Positions 51,288-60,700 of a stretch of DNA of 64,000 bases are shown here, in pieces (positions within the stretch are counted from its first letter, which is position 1; each line of letters begins with the position of its first letter). The position numbers were made by a program, and so were the translations under genes. The notes beneath the pieces were generated by a model that worked only from the letters and a program-made list of their open reading frames with translations, ran no database searches and was not told the DNA's origin. Origin of the DNA: CAZNHL01 sp964572965 (GTDB taxonomy: Bacteria > Bacteroidota > Bacteroidia > Cytophagales > UBA9547); the NCBI GenBank assembly GCA_964572965.1, contig CAZNHL010000011.1, positions 1 through 64,000 of the forward strand. The letters are read 5' to 3'.

Positions 51288-52718
51288 TTGCTGGTAAATT
51301 ACTCCTATATAAATAAAGCAAAAGTAGTCCTGTTGGTCTTAACAGGACTACTTTTGCTTTTACAAAACCCTGCAACGGCTCAGGAAAAGAAGGAAGTCCC
51401 TAAAAAAACGCGAATCCTGTTCCTTTTGGACTGTTCCGGCAGTATGCTCGCCAAATGGAATGAGAAAGAACGTCTTGAATTAAGGATCGATGCTGCCAAA
51501 AGAATCCTTACTGAGCTTGTAGACTCGCTCAAAGAAACCAAAAACCTTGAACTGGCATTACGTTGTTACGGTCACCAATACGACAAGAATCTTTTCAATT
51601 GTGAAGACACAAAACTGGAAGTTAGTTTTGGCCCAAACAATACTGACCTGCTAAAACAAAAAATCAAGGCACTAACGCCAAAAGGAACTACTCCTATTGC
51701 TTATTCACTATTACAGGCAGCCAACGATTTTCCACCGGCAGACAAAAACACCCGGAACGTTATCATTATTATTACTGATGGGTTAGAGTCATGTAAAGGT
51801 GACCCATGTGCTATTTCACTCGCCCTTCAAAAGAGAAAAATATTCCTGAAACCGTTTGTTATCGGTATCGGTAAGCTCGAAGATTATGGCAAAGCCATGG
51901 ACTGCATGGGTAAATTCGTAAATGCAGAAGACTCGAAAAACCTTAAAACATTACTCTATACTGCTGTTAAAGAATCTCTTGAAAAAACTTATATAACAGT
52001 TAGATTATTTGATAGTTACGACAAACCAACAGAGACAAACGTAAACGTTTCCTTTATCAATAGAATTACAGGTGAAGCCGTTTATGACTTTGTACACAGA
52101 CTTGATAATTCGGGCAAGTTTGAGCATTATGAAATTGATCCTTTAATGAACTATGATGTGATTGTCAATACAGTTCCGCAAGTGATCAGAAAAGACATTC
52201 AGATTCAGGCAGGAAAGGAAAACTACATAGACATCAAATGTCCTCAGGGCTATCTCACTGTCAACTTCCAGTCTGCCAATAGTGAATATAAAAACCCACA
52301 GGTATTGGTAAAACAGGATAATAATCCTGTCACAATCAATAACCAGAAGTTCAAAGCAACAGAAAAATATCTGGTAGGTAAATATGACATTGAGATCCTT
52401 ACAATGCCGCGTATCTACAGAACTATAGAAATCAAGCAGGACGAAAACACTGAGATCAACCTCCCTATTCCGGGCGTTTTAAATATCCCGCAAAATACCG
52501 TTGGATATGGAAGTCTGTATGTAGTAAAACTGGATGGTTCTACCGAATGGATTTATAATTTTGAAAATAACACAAGTAAAATCAACATGCCTCTTCAGCC
52601 CGGTAATTACAAAGTAGTATTCAGGTCTAAAGATGCAATAAGCAGTAAATATACCGATGTACAATACTTTACCGTAAGGCCGGGACTGACATCAACAATA
52701 AATCTTTTTAACAAATAG
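51288..52718 (+). CDS. Secreted von Willebrand factor type A domain protein
   Basis: A 476-residue protein inserted between the halves of transketolase. The start must be a TTG at 51288 (there is no ATG before the VWA domain); the n-region MLVNYSYINKAK and the hydrophobic VVLLVLTGLLLLLQ end in ATA-QEKK, a signal peptide. The VWA domain (about 42-225) has a complete metal-ion-dependent adhesion site: DCSGS (Asp48, Ser50, Ser52), KGTTPIAYSL and ITDGLESC. The remaining 250 residues are beta-rich modules of unknown type. A perfect 20-bp inverted repeat spans codons 10-25. Function is unknown; it may bind a metal or another surface protein. Confidence 0.85.
   Translation: MLVNYSYINKAKVVLLVLTGLLLLLQNPATAQEKKEVPKKTRILFLLDCSGSMLAKWNEKERLELRIDAAKRILTELVDSLKETKNLELALRCYGHQYDKNLFNCEDTKLEVSFGPNNTDLLKQKIKALTPKGTTPIAYSLLQAANDFPPADKNTRNVIIIITDGLESCKGDPCAISLALQKRKIFLKPFVIGIGKLEDYGKAMDCMGKFVNAEDSKNLKTLLYTAVKESLEKTYITVRLFDSYDKPTETNVNVSFINRITGEAVYDFVHRLDNSGKFEHYEIDPLMNYDVIVNTVPQVIRKDIQIQAGKENYIDIKCPQGYLTVNFQSANSEYKNPQVLVKQDNNPVTINNQKFKATEKYLVGKYDIEILTMPRIYRTIEIKQDENTEINLPIPGVLNIPQNTVGYGSLYVVKLDGSTEWIYNFENNTSKINMPLQPGNYKVVFRSKDAISSKYTDVQYFTVRPGLTSTINLFNK
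51315..51360 (+). terminator. Perfect 20-bp inverted repeat inside the VWA signal peptide
   Basis: AAAGCAAAAGTAGTCCTGTT (51315-51334) pairs perfectly with AACAGGACTACTTTTGCTTT (51341-51360) around GGTCTT, followed by TTACAAAA. It has the shape of a terminator for the transketolase N-half (stop 36 bases upstream) but also encodes the signal peptide of the VWA protein. It could act as an attenuator. Confidence 0.65.
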
Positions 52719-52766
52719 AAATTACAAGCATCATAGATGCTTATTCAATAGAACAATTATATAAAC

Positions 52767-53723
52767 ATGAAAAAATATACTTTCACTGAAAAACTGGATA
52801 CACGTTCTGGCTTTGGCGCAGGTTTGCATGAATTAGGAAAGACAAACCCGAATGTGGTTGGTTTGTGTGCCGATCTTACAGGTTCTTTGAAAATGGATGC
52901 TTTTCAAAAAGACTTCCCTGAGCGTTTCTTTCAGGTAGGTATTGCGGAAGCAAACATGATTGGCCTTGCTGCCGGTATGACTATTGGTGGAAAAATCCCA
53001 TTCACAGGAACATTCGCCAACTTCTCAACAAGCCGTGTTTTTGACCAGATCCGACAGTCAGTTGCTTATTCAGGAAAGAATGTAAAAATATGTGCTTCTC
53101 ACGCAGGTCTTACTTTGGGTGAAGATGGCGCAACACACCAGGTATTGGAAGATATCGGTATGATGAAAAGCTTACCGGGAATGGCAGTAATCAACCCATG
53201 TGATTACAACCAGACTAAAGCAGCTACACTTGCTATTGCTGAGCATGAAGGTCCTGTTTATTTACGTTTCGGGCGTCCGGCTGTACCTAACTTCACTCCT
53301 GCTGACCAGAAGTTTGAAATCGGTAAAGCATTGACATTGAATGAAGGTAAAGACGTAACAATTTTCGCTACAGGCCACTTGGTTTGGGAAGCAATTCTTG
53401 CAGGTGAAAAACTGGCTGAAAAAGGCATTGATGCGGAGATCATCAATATCCATACTATCAAGCCTTTGGATGTTGACGCTATCATTAAATCTGCAAAGAA
53501 AACCGGTGCAGTAGTTTCTGCTGAAGAACACCAGATGAATGGCGGTTTAGGCGACAGCATTGCTCAGGTTTTGTCACGCACGAACCCTACTCCACAGGAA
53601 TATGTAGCTGTTAACGACGTTTTCGGTGAAAGTGGTGAGCCATCTCAATTGATGAAAAAATACGGTTTAACTGCTGACGATATCATTGCTGCTGCTAAAA
53701 AAGCAATTGCAAGAAAGAAGTAG
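52767..53723 (+). CDS. Transketolase, C-terminal subunit
   Basis: The C-terminal half of a split transketolase (318 residues), with the pyrimidine-binding domain and the C-terminal domain. The catalytic glutamate that activates TPP is in QVGIAEANMIGLAAGM. THQVLEDIGMMKSLPGMAV and LRFGRPAVPNF follow as the conserved loop. It pairs with the protein encoded at 50418-51278 in one enzyme. In most relatives the two halves are adjacent, but here the VWA gene lies in between. A strong terminator follows at 53743. Confidence 0.95.
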   Translation: MKKYTFTEKLDTRSGFGAGLHELGKTNPNVVGLCADLTGSLKMDAFQKDFPERFFQVGIAEANMIGLAAGMTIGGKIPFTGTFANFSTSRVFDQIRQSVAYSGKNVKICASHAGLTLGEDGATHQVLEDIGMMKSLPGMAVINPCDYNQTKAATLAIAEHEGPVYLRFGRPAVPNFTPADQKFEIGKALTLNEGKDVTIFATGHLVWEAILAGEKLAEKGIDAEIINIHTIKPLDVDAIIKSAKKTGAVVSAEEHQMNGGLGDSIAQVLSRTNPTPQEYVAVNDVFGESGEPSQLMKKYGLTADDIIAAAKKAIARKK

Positions 53724-53742
53724 TTGAATCACTGATTATAAG

Positions 53743-53776
53743 AAAAGTCATGTTTCTGAACAGGAACATGACTTTT
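53743..53776 (+). terminator. Rho-independent terminator of the transketolase operon
   Basis: AAAAGTCATGTTTC (53743-53756) pairs with GGAACATGACTTTT (53763-53776), with one G-T pair, and six T follow. It lies 20 bases after the C-half stop. Confidence 0.95.
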
Positions 53777-53845
53777 TTATTGTCAGACACAACCAAATCC
53801 CCTTAAAAGGGTATAGAATAAAAGGACAATATTGACTGAGGAAGG

Positions 53846-54430
53846 ATGCTTAGAGCTTTGTCTATATTTTTTTTAAAGATAACCGGGTGGAAGCTCGGCG
53901 GACTTGTACCTGTTCCGCAAGAGTTCAGGGAAAAGTGTGTTGTCATAGGAGCTCCTCATACCAGTAACTGGGACATCGTATTTACACTGGCATTCATGAA
54001 AGTACTAGGCATAAAAATGCGCTTTACAATCAAAAAAGAATGGCTCGTCTTTCCTATTAATATACTACTGAAACCACTTGGTGCGATTGCCGTTGACCGT
54101 TCACCTAAAGTGCCGGGCGAAGAACGCAGAAGTATGACTGAAGTCTTAATAGAGCTCTTAGATCATAATGATATTGCCTTGATCGTTACTCCCGAAGGAA
54201 CAAGAAGTAAAGTAACAGAATGGAAAACAGGTTTTTATCACGTGGCTGCAGGTGCAAAAGTACCAATGCTTCTTGCCTTTTTAGATTATCCGAGTAAAAC
54301 AGGCGGAGTCCTTGCAGTCGTTTATCCAACAGGCGATATGGACAAGGACATGCGTGAGATTATGACTCATTATAAAACTATCAGAGGTAGATTTCCGGAG
54401 AAGTTTAGTTTAGATACCAGATATAGTTAA
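53846..54430 (+). CDS. Lysophospholipid (1-acylglycerol-3-phosphate) acyltransferase
   Basis: A 194-residue PlsC-type acyltransferase. The catalytic H-x4-D is APHTSNWDIVF (motif I), with FTIKKEW, AIAVDRS and VTPEGTRSKV (motif III) following. It acylates a lysophospholipid, probably at the inner membrane; a hydrophobic segment about residues 45-75 may help. A purine-rich GAGGAAGG precedes the ATG directly but is too close to be a good Shine-Dalgarno. It is a single gene after the transketolase terminator. Confidence 0.88.
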   Translation: MLRALSIFFLKITGWKLGGLVPVPQEFREKCVVIGAPHTSNWDIVFTLAFMKVLGIKMRFTIKKEWLVFPINILLKPLGAIAVDRSPKVPGEERRSMTEVLIELLDHNDIALIVTPEGTRSKVTEWKTGFYHVAAGAKVPMLLAFLDYPSKTGGVLAVVYPTGDMDKDMREIMTHYKTIRGRFPEKFSLDTRYS

Positions 54431-54556
54431 TTAGATCAGAAATCTCAAAAAGTATCTTACCTTCATCTTAAATCTCATACCTCTTTTTAGTTTTGAACAA
54501 AACAAACATAGATAAAGGAGGTTTTTAATCAATATAATGAAACAAAATATTCCTCA

Positions 54557-55615
54557 ATGGGACAATTACCAGATAAAGTACTACAATCAAAATTCAAAAA
54601 ATCATATTTAGCAATTACACTAACAGCTCTGGCAATTTTTACTATAAGCCTTTCTATTGTTTTATATATAACATTCTTCAATTACACCTATATTCAGTTC
54701 GATACCGCTACCCTTATTATTTTTCCGGCAACTTTCATCTATATAATTCTAAAGGCTTTATCAGATTACTATAAACGTTTAAGTATTGACAACAACAGAT
54801 TAACTATTGCTAATTTGCTTGGATGGAACACCAGATCATATCACCTTGAAAACTTACAGTCATTTGCAGAAATGGAGATGAAAGATAAATACTTTTCCTG
54901 GAAGGAAATTCATTTGATATATCCGGAAGAAACAATCAGACTCTCTTCAATGACTTATGAAAACTACAACCAGCTCGTGCTGCTTTTAAAAGGTGATAAA
55001 AAAGAAAACACATATGAGTATCTCCGTAAGCGGAAAAAGAGTATGTGGCTTTCGAGTGCAGCTTATTGCATCGTCTTTGCCATAATCTGTTTAACAATCC
55101 TCTACTATGTTCCTGACACGAATCCTAAAAAGTTATCACTGGAAGATCTGCAGGAAATTGAAGGTGTATTGTCTGAAGAACCAGAGATCAATGGCCATAA
55201 GCAATACAGCAACCAAGATGCTTCATTTGTCTTAAAAGACTTCCCTGAAACAACCTTTTCATTGAACAGGACAAATTTTTACAATTCGGCTTATCAAGAT
55301 TTAGAAAAAAAGATCCATACCGGAGATACTGTATATTTTGCCATCGAGAAAGATGAATATCTGACAAAACTTATTAAAACTAAACCATTGTCGTTTGAAC
55401 AGAAACATTTCGAATCTTCTATTATTGAAGTATATGGAATAAAAGACAATAAATGGATATATCTGAGTACAGACCAAAGTGAAAAATGGGTCAATACCGT
55501 AAATATGAAAGATCAATTAATACTCGGCTTGTTCTTTACCGGCTTCTGTATACCACTTTTGATAATACTCCAGTATTCAGAATGTATTCAAAGCAGAAAT
55601 GTAAAAAAAATGTAA
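54557..55615 (+). CDS. Membrane protein of unknown function with PH-like domain
   Basis: A 352-residue protein with four predicted membrane helices (about 18-42, 47-68, 163-185 and 322-343). Between helices 2 and 3 is a soluble region (about 70-150, RLSIDNNRLTIANLLGWNTR) whose beta-strand pattern recalls bacterial PH domains. A second soluble region (about 190-320) lies between helices 3 and 4. No motif gives a function. It ends 1 base before the response-regulator gene on the opposite strand. Confidence 0.72.
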   Translation: MGQLPDKVLQSKFKKSYLAITLTALAIFTISLSIVLYITFFNYTYIQFDTATLIIFPATFIYIILKALSDYYKRLSIDNNRLTIANLLGWNTRSYHLENLQSFAEMEMKDKYFSWKEIHLIYPEETIRLSSMTYENYNQLVLLLKGDKKENTYEYLRKRKKSMWLSSAAYCIVFAIICLTILYYVPDTNPKKLSLEDLQEIEGVLSEEPEINGHKQYSNQDASFVLKDFPETTFSLNRTNFYNSAYQDLEKKIHTGDTVYFAIEKDEYLTKLIKTKPLSFEQKHFESSIIEVYGIKDNKWIYLSTDQSEKWVNTVNMKDQLILGLFFTGFCIPLLIILQYSECIQSRNVKKM

Positions 55616-55616
55616 G

Positions 55617-56306
55617 CTACCTTACCACCATTTTGAACCCTACACCATGAAGATTATCAATACTCACATTCTCTTCCGTTGCCAGGTATTTACGTAAGCG
55701 GGAAATAAAAACATCCAGACTTCGTCCTACAAAATAGTCATCATCGCCCCAGACTGCTGTCAGAATTTCATCCCTTTTCAGGACTTTATTTTTGTTGGCC
55801 AAAAGATATTTCATCAGTTCCGCTTCTTTCAACGTTAAGCGATGCTTTAACTCCTTATTGCTTAATAGTAAGTTTTCGAAATCGAAAGTTAAAGAACCTA
55901 TTTTCAGCAAATTACTCTCTTCTTTAGCGACAACAGAACGTTTAAGAAACACCTTAACCTTTAGTTCCAGCTCAAGGTAGCTGAACGGCTTGGTCAGGTA
56001 ATCGTCTGCCCCTATCTGCAGACCGGTAATCTTATCCTCCAAAAGTGACTTCGCTGTCAGAAACAACACCGGCACATCTTTATTGCTTTCGCGTATTTTA
56101 ACGGCAAGTTCAAAACCACTCATTCCGGGAAGCATCACGTCCAGGATACACAAAGAGATTTTCTGTGTACTGAAAACCTGCCAGGCTTCGTTACCTTCAG
56201 TACAATGGATTACCTGATACCCCGACTGGGTCAAATTATGCTTAGTAATGAATGCCAGGTTCGCATCATCTTCCACATAAAGAATGGTAGGAACATCTGC
56301 AATCAT
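55617..56306 (-). CDS. OmpR-family response regulator
   Basis: A 229-residue regulator. The receiver has acidic residues Glu12, Asp13 and Asp14, the phospho-acceptor Asp56 in LCILDVMLPGMSG, Thr in LFLTAKS and Lys in DDYLTKPFSYLEL. The C-terminal winged helix ends with RSLDVFISRLRKYL. Its ATG overlaps the stop of the sensor kinase (ATGA), so translation is coupled. The receiver and output resemble the RprY group of Bacteroidota. A likely operator array lies upstream of the kinase (57613-57674). Confidence 0.96.
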   Translation of the reverse strand: MIADVPTILYVEDDANLAFITKHNLTQSGYQVIHCTEGNEAWQVFSTQKISLCILDVMLPGMSGFELAVKIRESNKDVPVLFLTAKSLLEDKITGLQIGADDYLTKPFSYLELELKVKVFLKRSVVAKEESNLLKIGSLTFDFENLLLSNKELKHRLTLKEAELMKYLLANKNKVLKRDEILTAVWGDDDYFVGRSLDVFISRLRKYLATEENVSIDNLHGVGFKMVVR

Positions 56307-57562
56307 ACAGGAATCTGTAGAATAAACCTGCTTCCTTTACCCTGCACACTTTCAAGAACGATATTCCAGTTATGGGCACTTACAATGCTTTTTACGTAGT
56401 GCAAGCCAATACCAAAACCTCTTACATTGTGCAGGTTGCCCGTAGGTACCCTGAAAAATGGTTTAAAAATCTGTTTCTGGTATTTTGCATCTATACCAAT
56501 TCCATTATCTGCTACAGAAAGAAATACTTTTCCATCAACACTTTCTGTACTGATTACGATCTCAGCAGTATCTTCAGAATATTTCACGGCATTGTCAAGC
56601 AGATTCTGGATAGCATGCGTCAGATAAGTCTTGTCTGCTATTACAACAGGATCTGAAGTAGCAAACCTGAAGTTCAACTTGCAATCGCTCTTTAAAGCCA
56701 AACCCATACCACTTACCACTTCTCTGATCAGCTCATGCAAATCCAGTTTTTCTTTCTTCAAAGAAAGATTCAAAGACTTGCTTTTACCGGACAAAAGAAT
56801 TTTATCAACCTGCGTATTCAGTTTGGCTGCTTCCTGTCTGATCATACCAATAAAACCGGAAAACTTTGGATCCTGAACCGCTGACGAAGACTCGAGTGTT
56901 TCTGCAATGAGAGAGATGGTTGAAAGCGGCGTTTTAAACTCGTGCGTCATATTGTTCACAAAATCCCTTTGTACTTCAGACAATCTCTTTTGTTTTAAGA
57001 TCACAAACAGCGCATAAACAAAGAATAATAAAAAAACCACCAGCAGGAAAGTCGAGAAAATCCAGATATACATTTCCCCATTCATCCTGAACAACATATT
57101 GGGAAACGAAAGTCCTATATAGTATTCACCTTTTGACAATACCGGCAATTGTTCTTTTTGGAGTTTATGCATGCCCGGTTTATCTGCACCAATAAAAGCG
57201 CCATACAACATTTGATGTGTAGATGAGTCATAAACAGCATATTCTGCCGAAGTCTCCAATTGCTGGCCGGAAAACTCCTTCTTCATAAGATTACCAAGCA
57301 CACTTGTATCCACGCTCCCTTTTACGTGAAGAATATAGTAATTGGAAGAAAGCTGTTCTATAGAGCGAAAAGGATTTCCGGCAGTTGTATTACCCTTTCC
57401 CAAAGCTGTTGCCACTTGCGACAAATTGATTCTTACAGACTGTTCAAATTGCTTATCCTGTACACTGAAAGCCTTTTGAAGCCAATAAACCTGAACGGTA
57501 AAGATACCTGTGATGACAAAGGCTCCAAGCACAATAATCATCCTGATAGTTCTGTTGCTCAT
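56303..57562 (-). CDS. Membrane sensor histidine kinase
   Basis: A 419-residue kinase with two membrane helices (about 8-28 and 168-190) and a sensing region of about 135 residues between them that lies outside the cytoplasm. The H-box is FVNNMTHEFKTPLSTISL, then the N-box LTHAIQNLLDNAVKYSE, the G1 box VADNGIGID and the G2 region GFGIGLHYVKSIV. The signal is unknown. It forms a bicistronic operon with the OmpR-type regulator, with a four-base overlap. It is divergent from the DUF2723 gene across a 159-base spacer that holds a repeat array. Confidence 0.96.
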   Translation of the reverse strand: MSNRTIRMIIVLGAFVITGIFTVQVYWLQKAFSVQDKQFEQSVRINLSQVATALGKGNTTAGNPFRSIEQLSSNYYILHVKGSVDTSVLGNLMKKEFSGQQLETSAEYAVYDSSTHQMLYGAFIGADKPGMHKLQKEQLPVLSKGEYYIGLSFPNMLFRMNGEMYIWIFSTFLLVVFLLFFVYALFVILKQKRLSEVQRDFVNNMTHEFKTPLSTISLIAETLESSSAVQDPKFSGFIGMIRQEAAKLNTQVDKILLSGKSKSLNLSLKKEKLDLHELIREVVSGMGLALKSDCKLNFRFATSDPVVIADKTYLTHAIQNLLDNAVKYSEDTAEIVISTESVDGKVFLSVADNGIGIDAKYQKQIFKPFFRVPTGNLHNVRGFGIGLHYVKSIVSAHNWNIVLESVQGKGSRFILQIPV

Positions 57563-57612
57563 ATTACATCTAAGATAGCTGTTTTCACCTGAATGACGAA
57601 CATTCCGAACCC

Positions 57613-57674
57613 CATTAACAAAACATTAACAAATCATTTAAACTTCATTCAAAATCATTAACAAGTCATTAACA
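57613..57674. promoter_or_regulatory. Six-copy CATTAACA operator array in 10-11 bp register
   Basis: CATTAACA begins at 57613, 57624, 57656 and 57667, and the related CATTTAAA (57635) and CATTCAAA (57646) fill the gap, giving starts 11, 11, 11, 10 and 11 bases apart. Each unit therefore faces the same side of the helix. This is the pattern of direct repeats bound by OmpR-family regulators. It lies in the spacer between the two-component operon and the DUF2723 gene, and ends 22 bases before a -7-like box at 57696. Confidence 0.75.
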
Positions 57675-57695
57675 GGCCTCTGTTCGATTATTATC

Positions 57696-57703
57696 CAGTT
57701 TTG
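57696..57703 (+). promoter_or_regulatory. -7-like element upstream of the DUF2723 gene
   Basis: CAGTTTTG differs at one position from TAnnTTTG and lies 18 bases before the ATG. The adjacent operator array covers the region where a -33 box would sit. Confidence 0.4.
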
Positions 57704-57721
57704 TAAAAAAATTCAAGGATA

Positions 57722-60700
57722 ATGAACCTATTCAACCTTTTTACCAAAACTAACAAAGACTTCCCGTTCTCCGGCAAGAATTACATCCTGCTATTTACAG
57801 GTCTTCTTATACTTGCCAGTGGCTATCTTATTATGACCTTCGACCAAAGCGATTACGGGTTTGGCCTGTTGGGTTTAACCATTGGTCCTGTTGTAGTACT
57901 ATTGGGCTTTAGCATCGTGTTTTTTGCCATTCTCTACAACGACCAGTCCAAATTCACAGAAAATATAACGGATATAAGCGACCTGAAATTTCAAAAGATA
58001 AGCACTATTACAGGCTGGGCCATTTTCCTTGTTTCATTTATTACATACGCGCTTACAGTTGAAAGAACGGTAAGTCTTTGGGACTGCGGTGAGTTTATTG
58101 CAGCTAGCTATAAACTGGAAATTCCGCACCCGCCGGGAACACCATTATTTCTATTAGCAGGAAGGTTATTTTCCCTCTTCGCTCCTGCCAAAGAATGGGT
58201 TGCTCTCAGCATCAACATGGTTTCTGTAGTAGCAAGCAGCTTTACAGTACTCATTTTGTTCCATTCTATCCTGATACTTGCTAAAAGGTTTTATAAGCCT
58301 GACATAACATCATCATTGAAGGAGATCATTCTCCTGATAGCTGCAACAGTTGGCAGCTTGTCTTTTGCTTTTTCAGATTCTTTCTGGTTCAACGCAACAG
58401 AAGCAGAAGTATACGCGCTCTCCTGCCTGTTCACTGCACTGGTATTCTGGGCAATGCTGAAATGGCTTGAGCAGGATAATGAACGTGCTGAAAGCAAATG
58501 GCTGCTGTTTCTCGCCTATCTGATCGGTTTGTCAATAGGAGTTCACTTGCTGAACCTGGTAGCCATTCCGGCCCTGGCCTTTGTTTATTATTTTAAGAAA
58601 TACCCTTTTTCATGGAAAGGTGTAATACTGACTACACTTATCAGTTGTATCCTCATCGTCTTCTTTATGGAAGGCATCATTATCTGGATTCCGTCATTGG
58701 CAGCCTTTACCGACCGCATATTTGTAAATGGTTTCAGCTTGCCATTTGGAAGCGGTGTAATATTCTTTTTTGCTATGCTGATTATAGGCTTAAGTTGTGC
58801 TTTATATCATTCGTTAAAATATGATAAAAAATGGTTGAATATATCCTCACTTGCCTTGATACTGGTACTTGCAGGAGCATCTTCCAATATTGTGATTCCT
58901 ATCCGATCAGCTTATAATCCGCCAATGGATGAAAACGATCCGGAAGACATAATGAGCCTTATACTTTATCTGAAAAGAGACCAGTACGGCAGCAATCCAT
59001 TGCTGAAAGGCCCGCATTTTACAGCGGGGTACCCTGAACAGATTATCAAAAAAGGAGCTAAATACAGAAAGGACGAAGCTTCCGGTAAATATGTGATTTA
59101 CGATCACGACTATGAATACGTGTACAACAAAAAACATATGACGCTTTTCCCCCGTCTTCAGTTTACTTCAGAAAGGCACCAGCAGGCTTATCGTCAATGG
59201 CTGGGGTTGGCGCAGGGACAAAAACCAACCATGGTGCATAATCTCCGCTTCTTATTTGAGTATCAGCTCGGACATATGTTTTGCCGTTATTTCCTGTGGA
59301 ATTTTGCAGGCAGGGAAAGTAATATCCAGGATGCCGGCTGGCTCACGCCTTCAGACTGGTTTGATAATCAGGTACCTGACAGCATTCTGAATAATAAGGC
59401 CAGAAACAACTATTTCATGATTCCCATCCTGCTTGGAATTGCAGGAGCTGCTTATCATTTCAAAAAGAAAGAGCATGACGCTGTCGTGATATTACTGCTG
59501 TTTTTCTTTTCAGGAATTGCCATTAACATATTTCTGAATCAGCCACCTTCAGAACCAAGAGAACGTGATTATGTATATATCGGTGCATTTTATGCCTTTT
59601 CTATCTGGATTGCCTTCGGAGTATTTGGCCTTGCAGATCTTTTGTTGAAATTCACTAAAGGAAAAATTGCTCCTGTAGCCATTTTACTACTCGTGTCCTT
59701 TTCTGCTCCGGCAATCATGCTTGTTCAAAATTGGGACGACCACGACAGAACAGGCAGGTATTTTGCAGAAGACCTAGCTAAAAATATGCTCAGGGCCTGT
59801 CCGGAAAATGCCATTCTCTTTACCGGAGGCGATAACGATACTTTTCCCCTTTGGTATGCACAGGAGGTGGAAGAATACCGCACAGATGTACGCATCTGCA
59901 ACCTAAGCCTCTTAAACATGGACTGGTATATAAGAGCAATGAAAAGACAATCTAATCTGTCGGATCCACTCCCAATTTCATTGGATGAGAAGAATTATCT
60001 CAAAGGGAATAATGACCAGATTTATATCATGGAAAAACCCGGATATGCTTCCGGTATTGATCTGAAAGCATACCTGAAGCTGCTTAAAAACGAAAGTAGG
60101 CTTTTGAAATACCCAACAGAAAACGGAGACGAAGTATCGTTTATTCCGGGTAAAAAACTCTTTTTAAATATTGATCCGGAAATGGTACCGGCACTTCCAA
60201 ACAGTTTGAAAACCTCAGCAAAAATGGAGTTTGAACTCAAAGGAAATATTGGTAAAGCAGAGTTGATTGTACTTGATATTATTGCAAGTAACAACTGGAA
60301 AAGACCTGTTTATTTTGACAATACAGCACTAATAGATTATCCATATTTAAACAACTATGTAATCAAAGAAGGGCTTTTATACAGACTCATGCCTGTTGAG
60401 GGACTTAATAAAAACGGTTTTACTGATACCGAAACGGCTTATAAAAACCTGATCAAAGAATCCGTTTGGAGAGGATTGAACAATCCGGCTGTTTATTCAG
60501 ACCCGGCAGCCATGCCTCATGTAAGCAATACAAGGGGCGAGTTGTTTAACCTGGCCGTGCAGTTCTACAATGAAAGAAAACCCGAAAAGGCCAAAGAAGT
60601 ACTACAGTTCTCTCTGAGTACAATTCCTGACAGCTGTGTCCCTTATGACTATACCATTGTGTCTTATGCAGAACTTTTATTTGCACTCGGAGAAAAAGAG

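Noticed and set aside
57613..57674. CRISPR-like array
   Set aside because: Units are 8 bases with 2-3-base spacers; there are no repeats of 24 or more bases and no cas genes.
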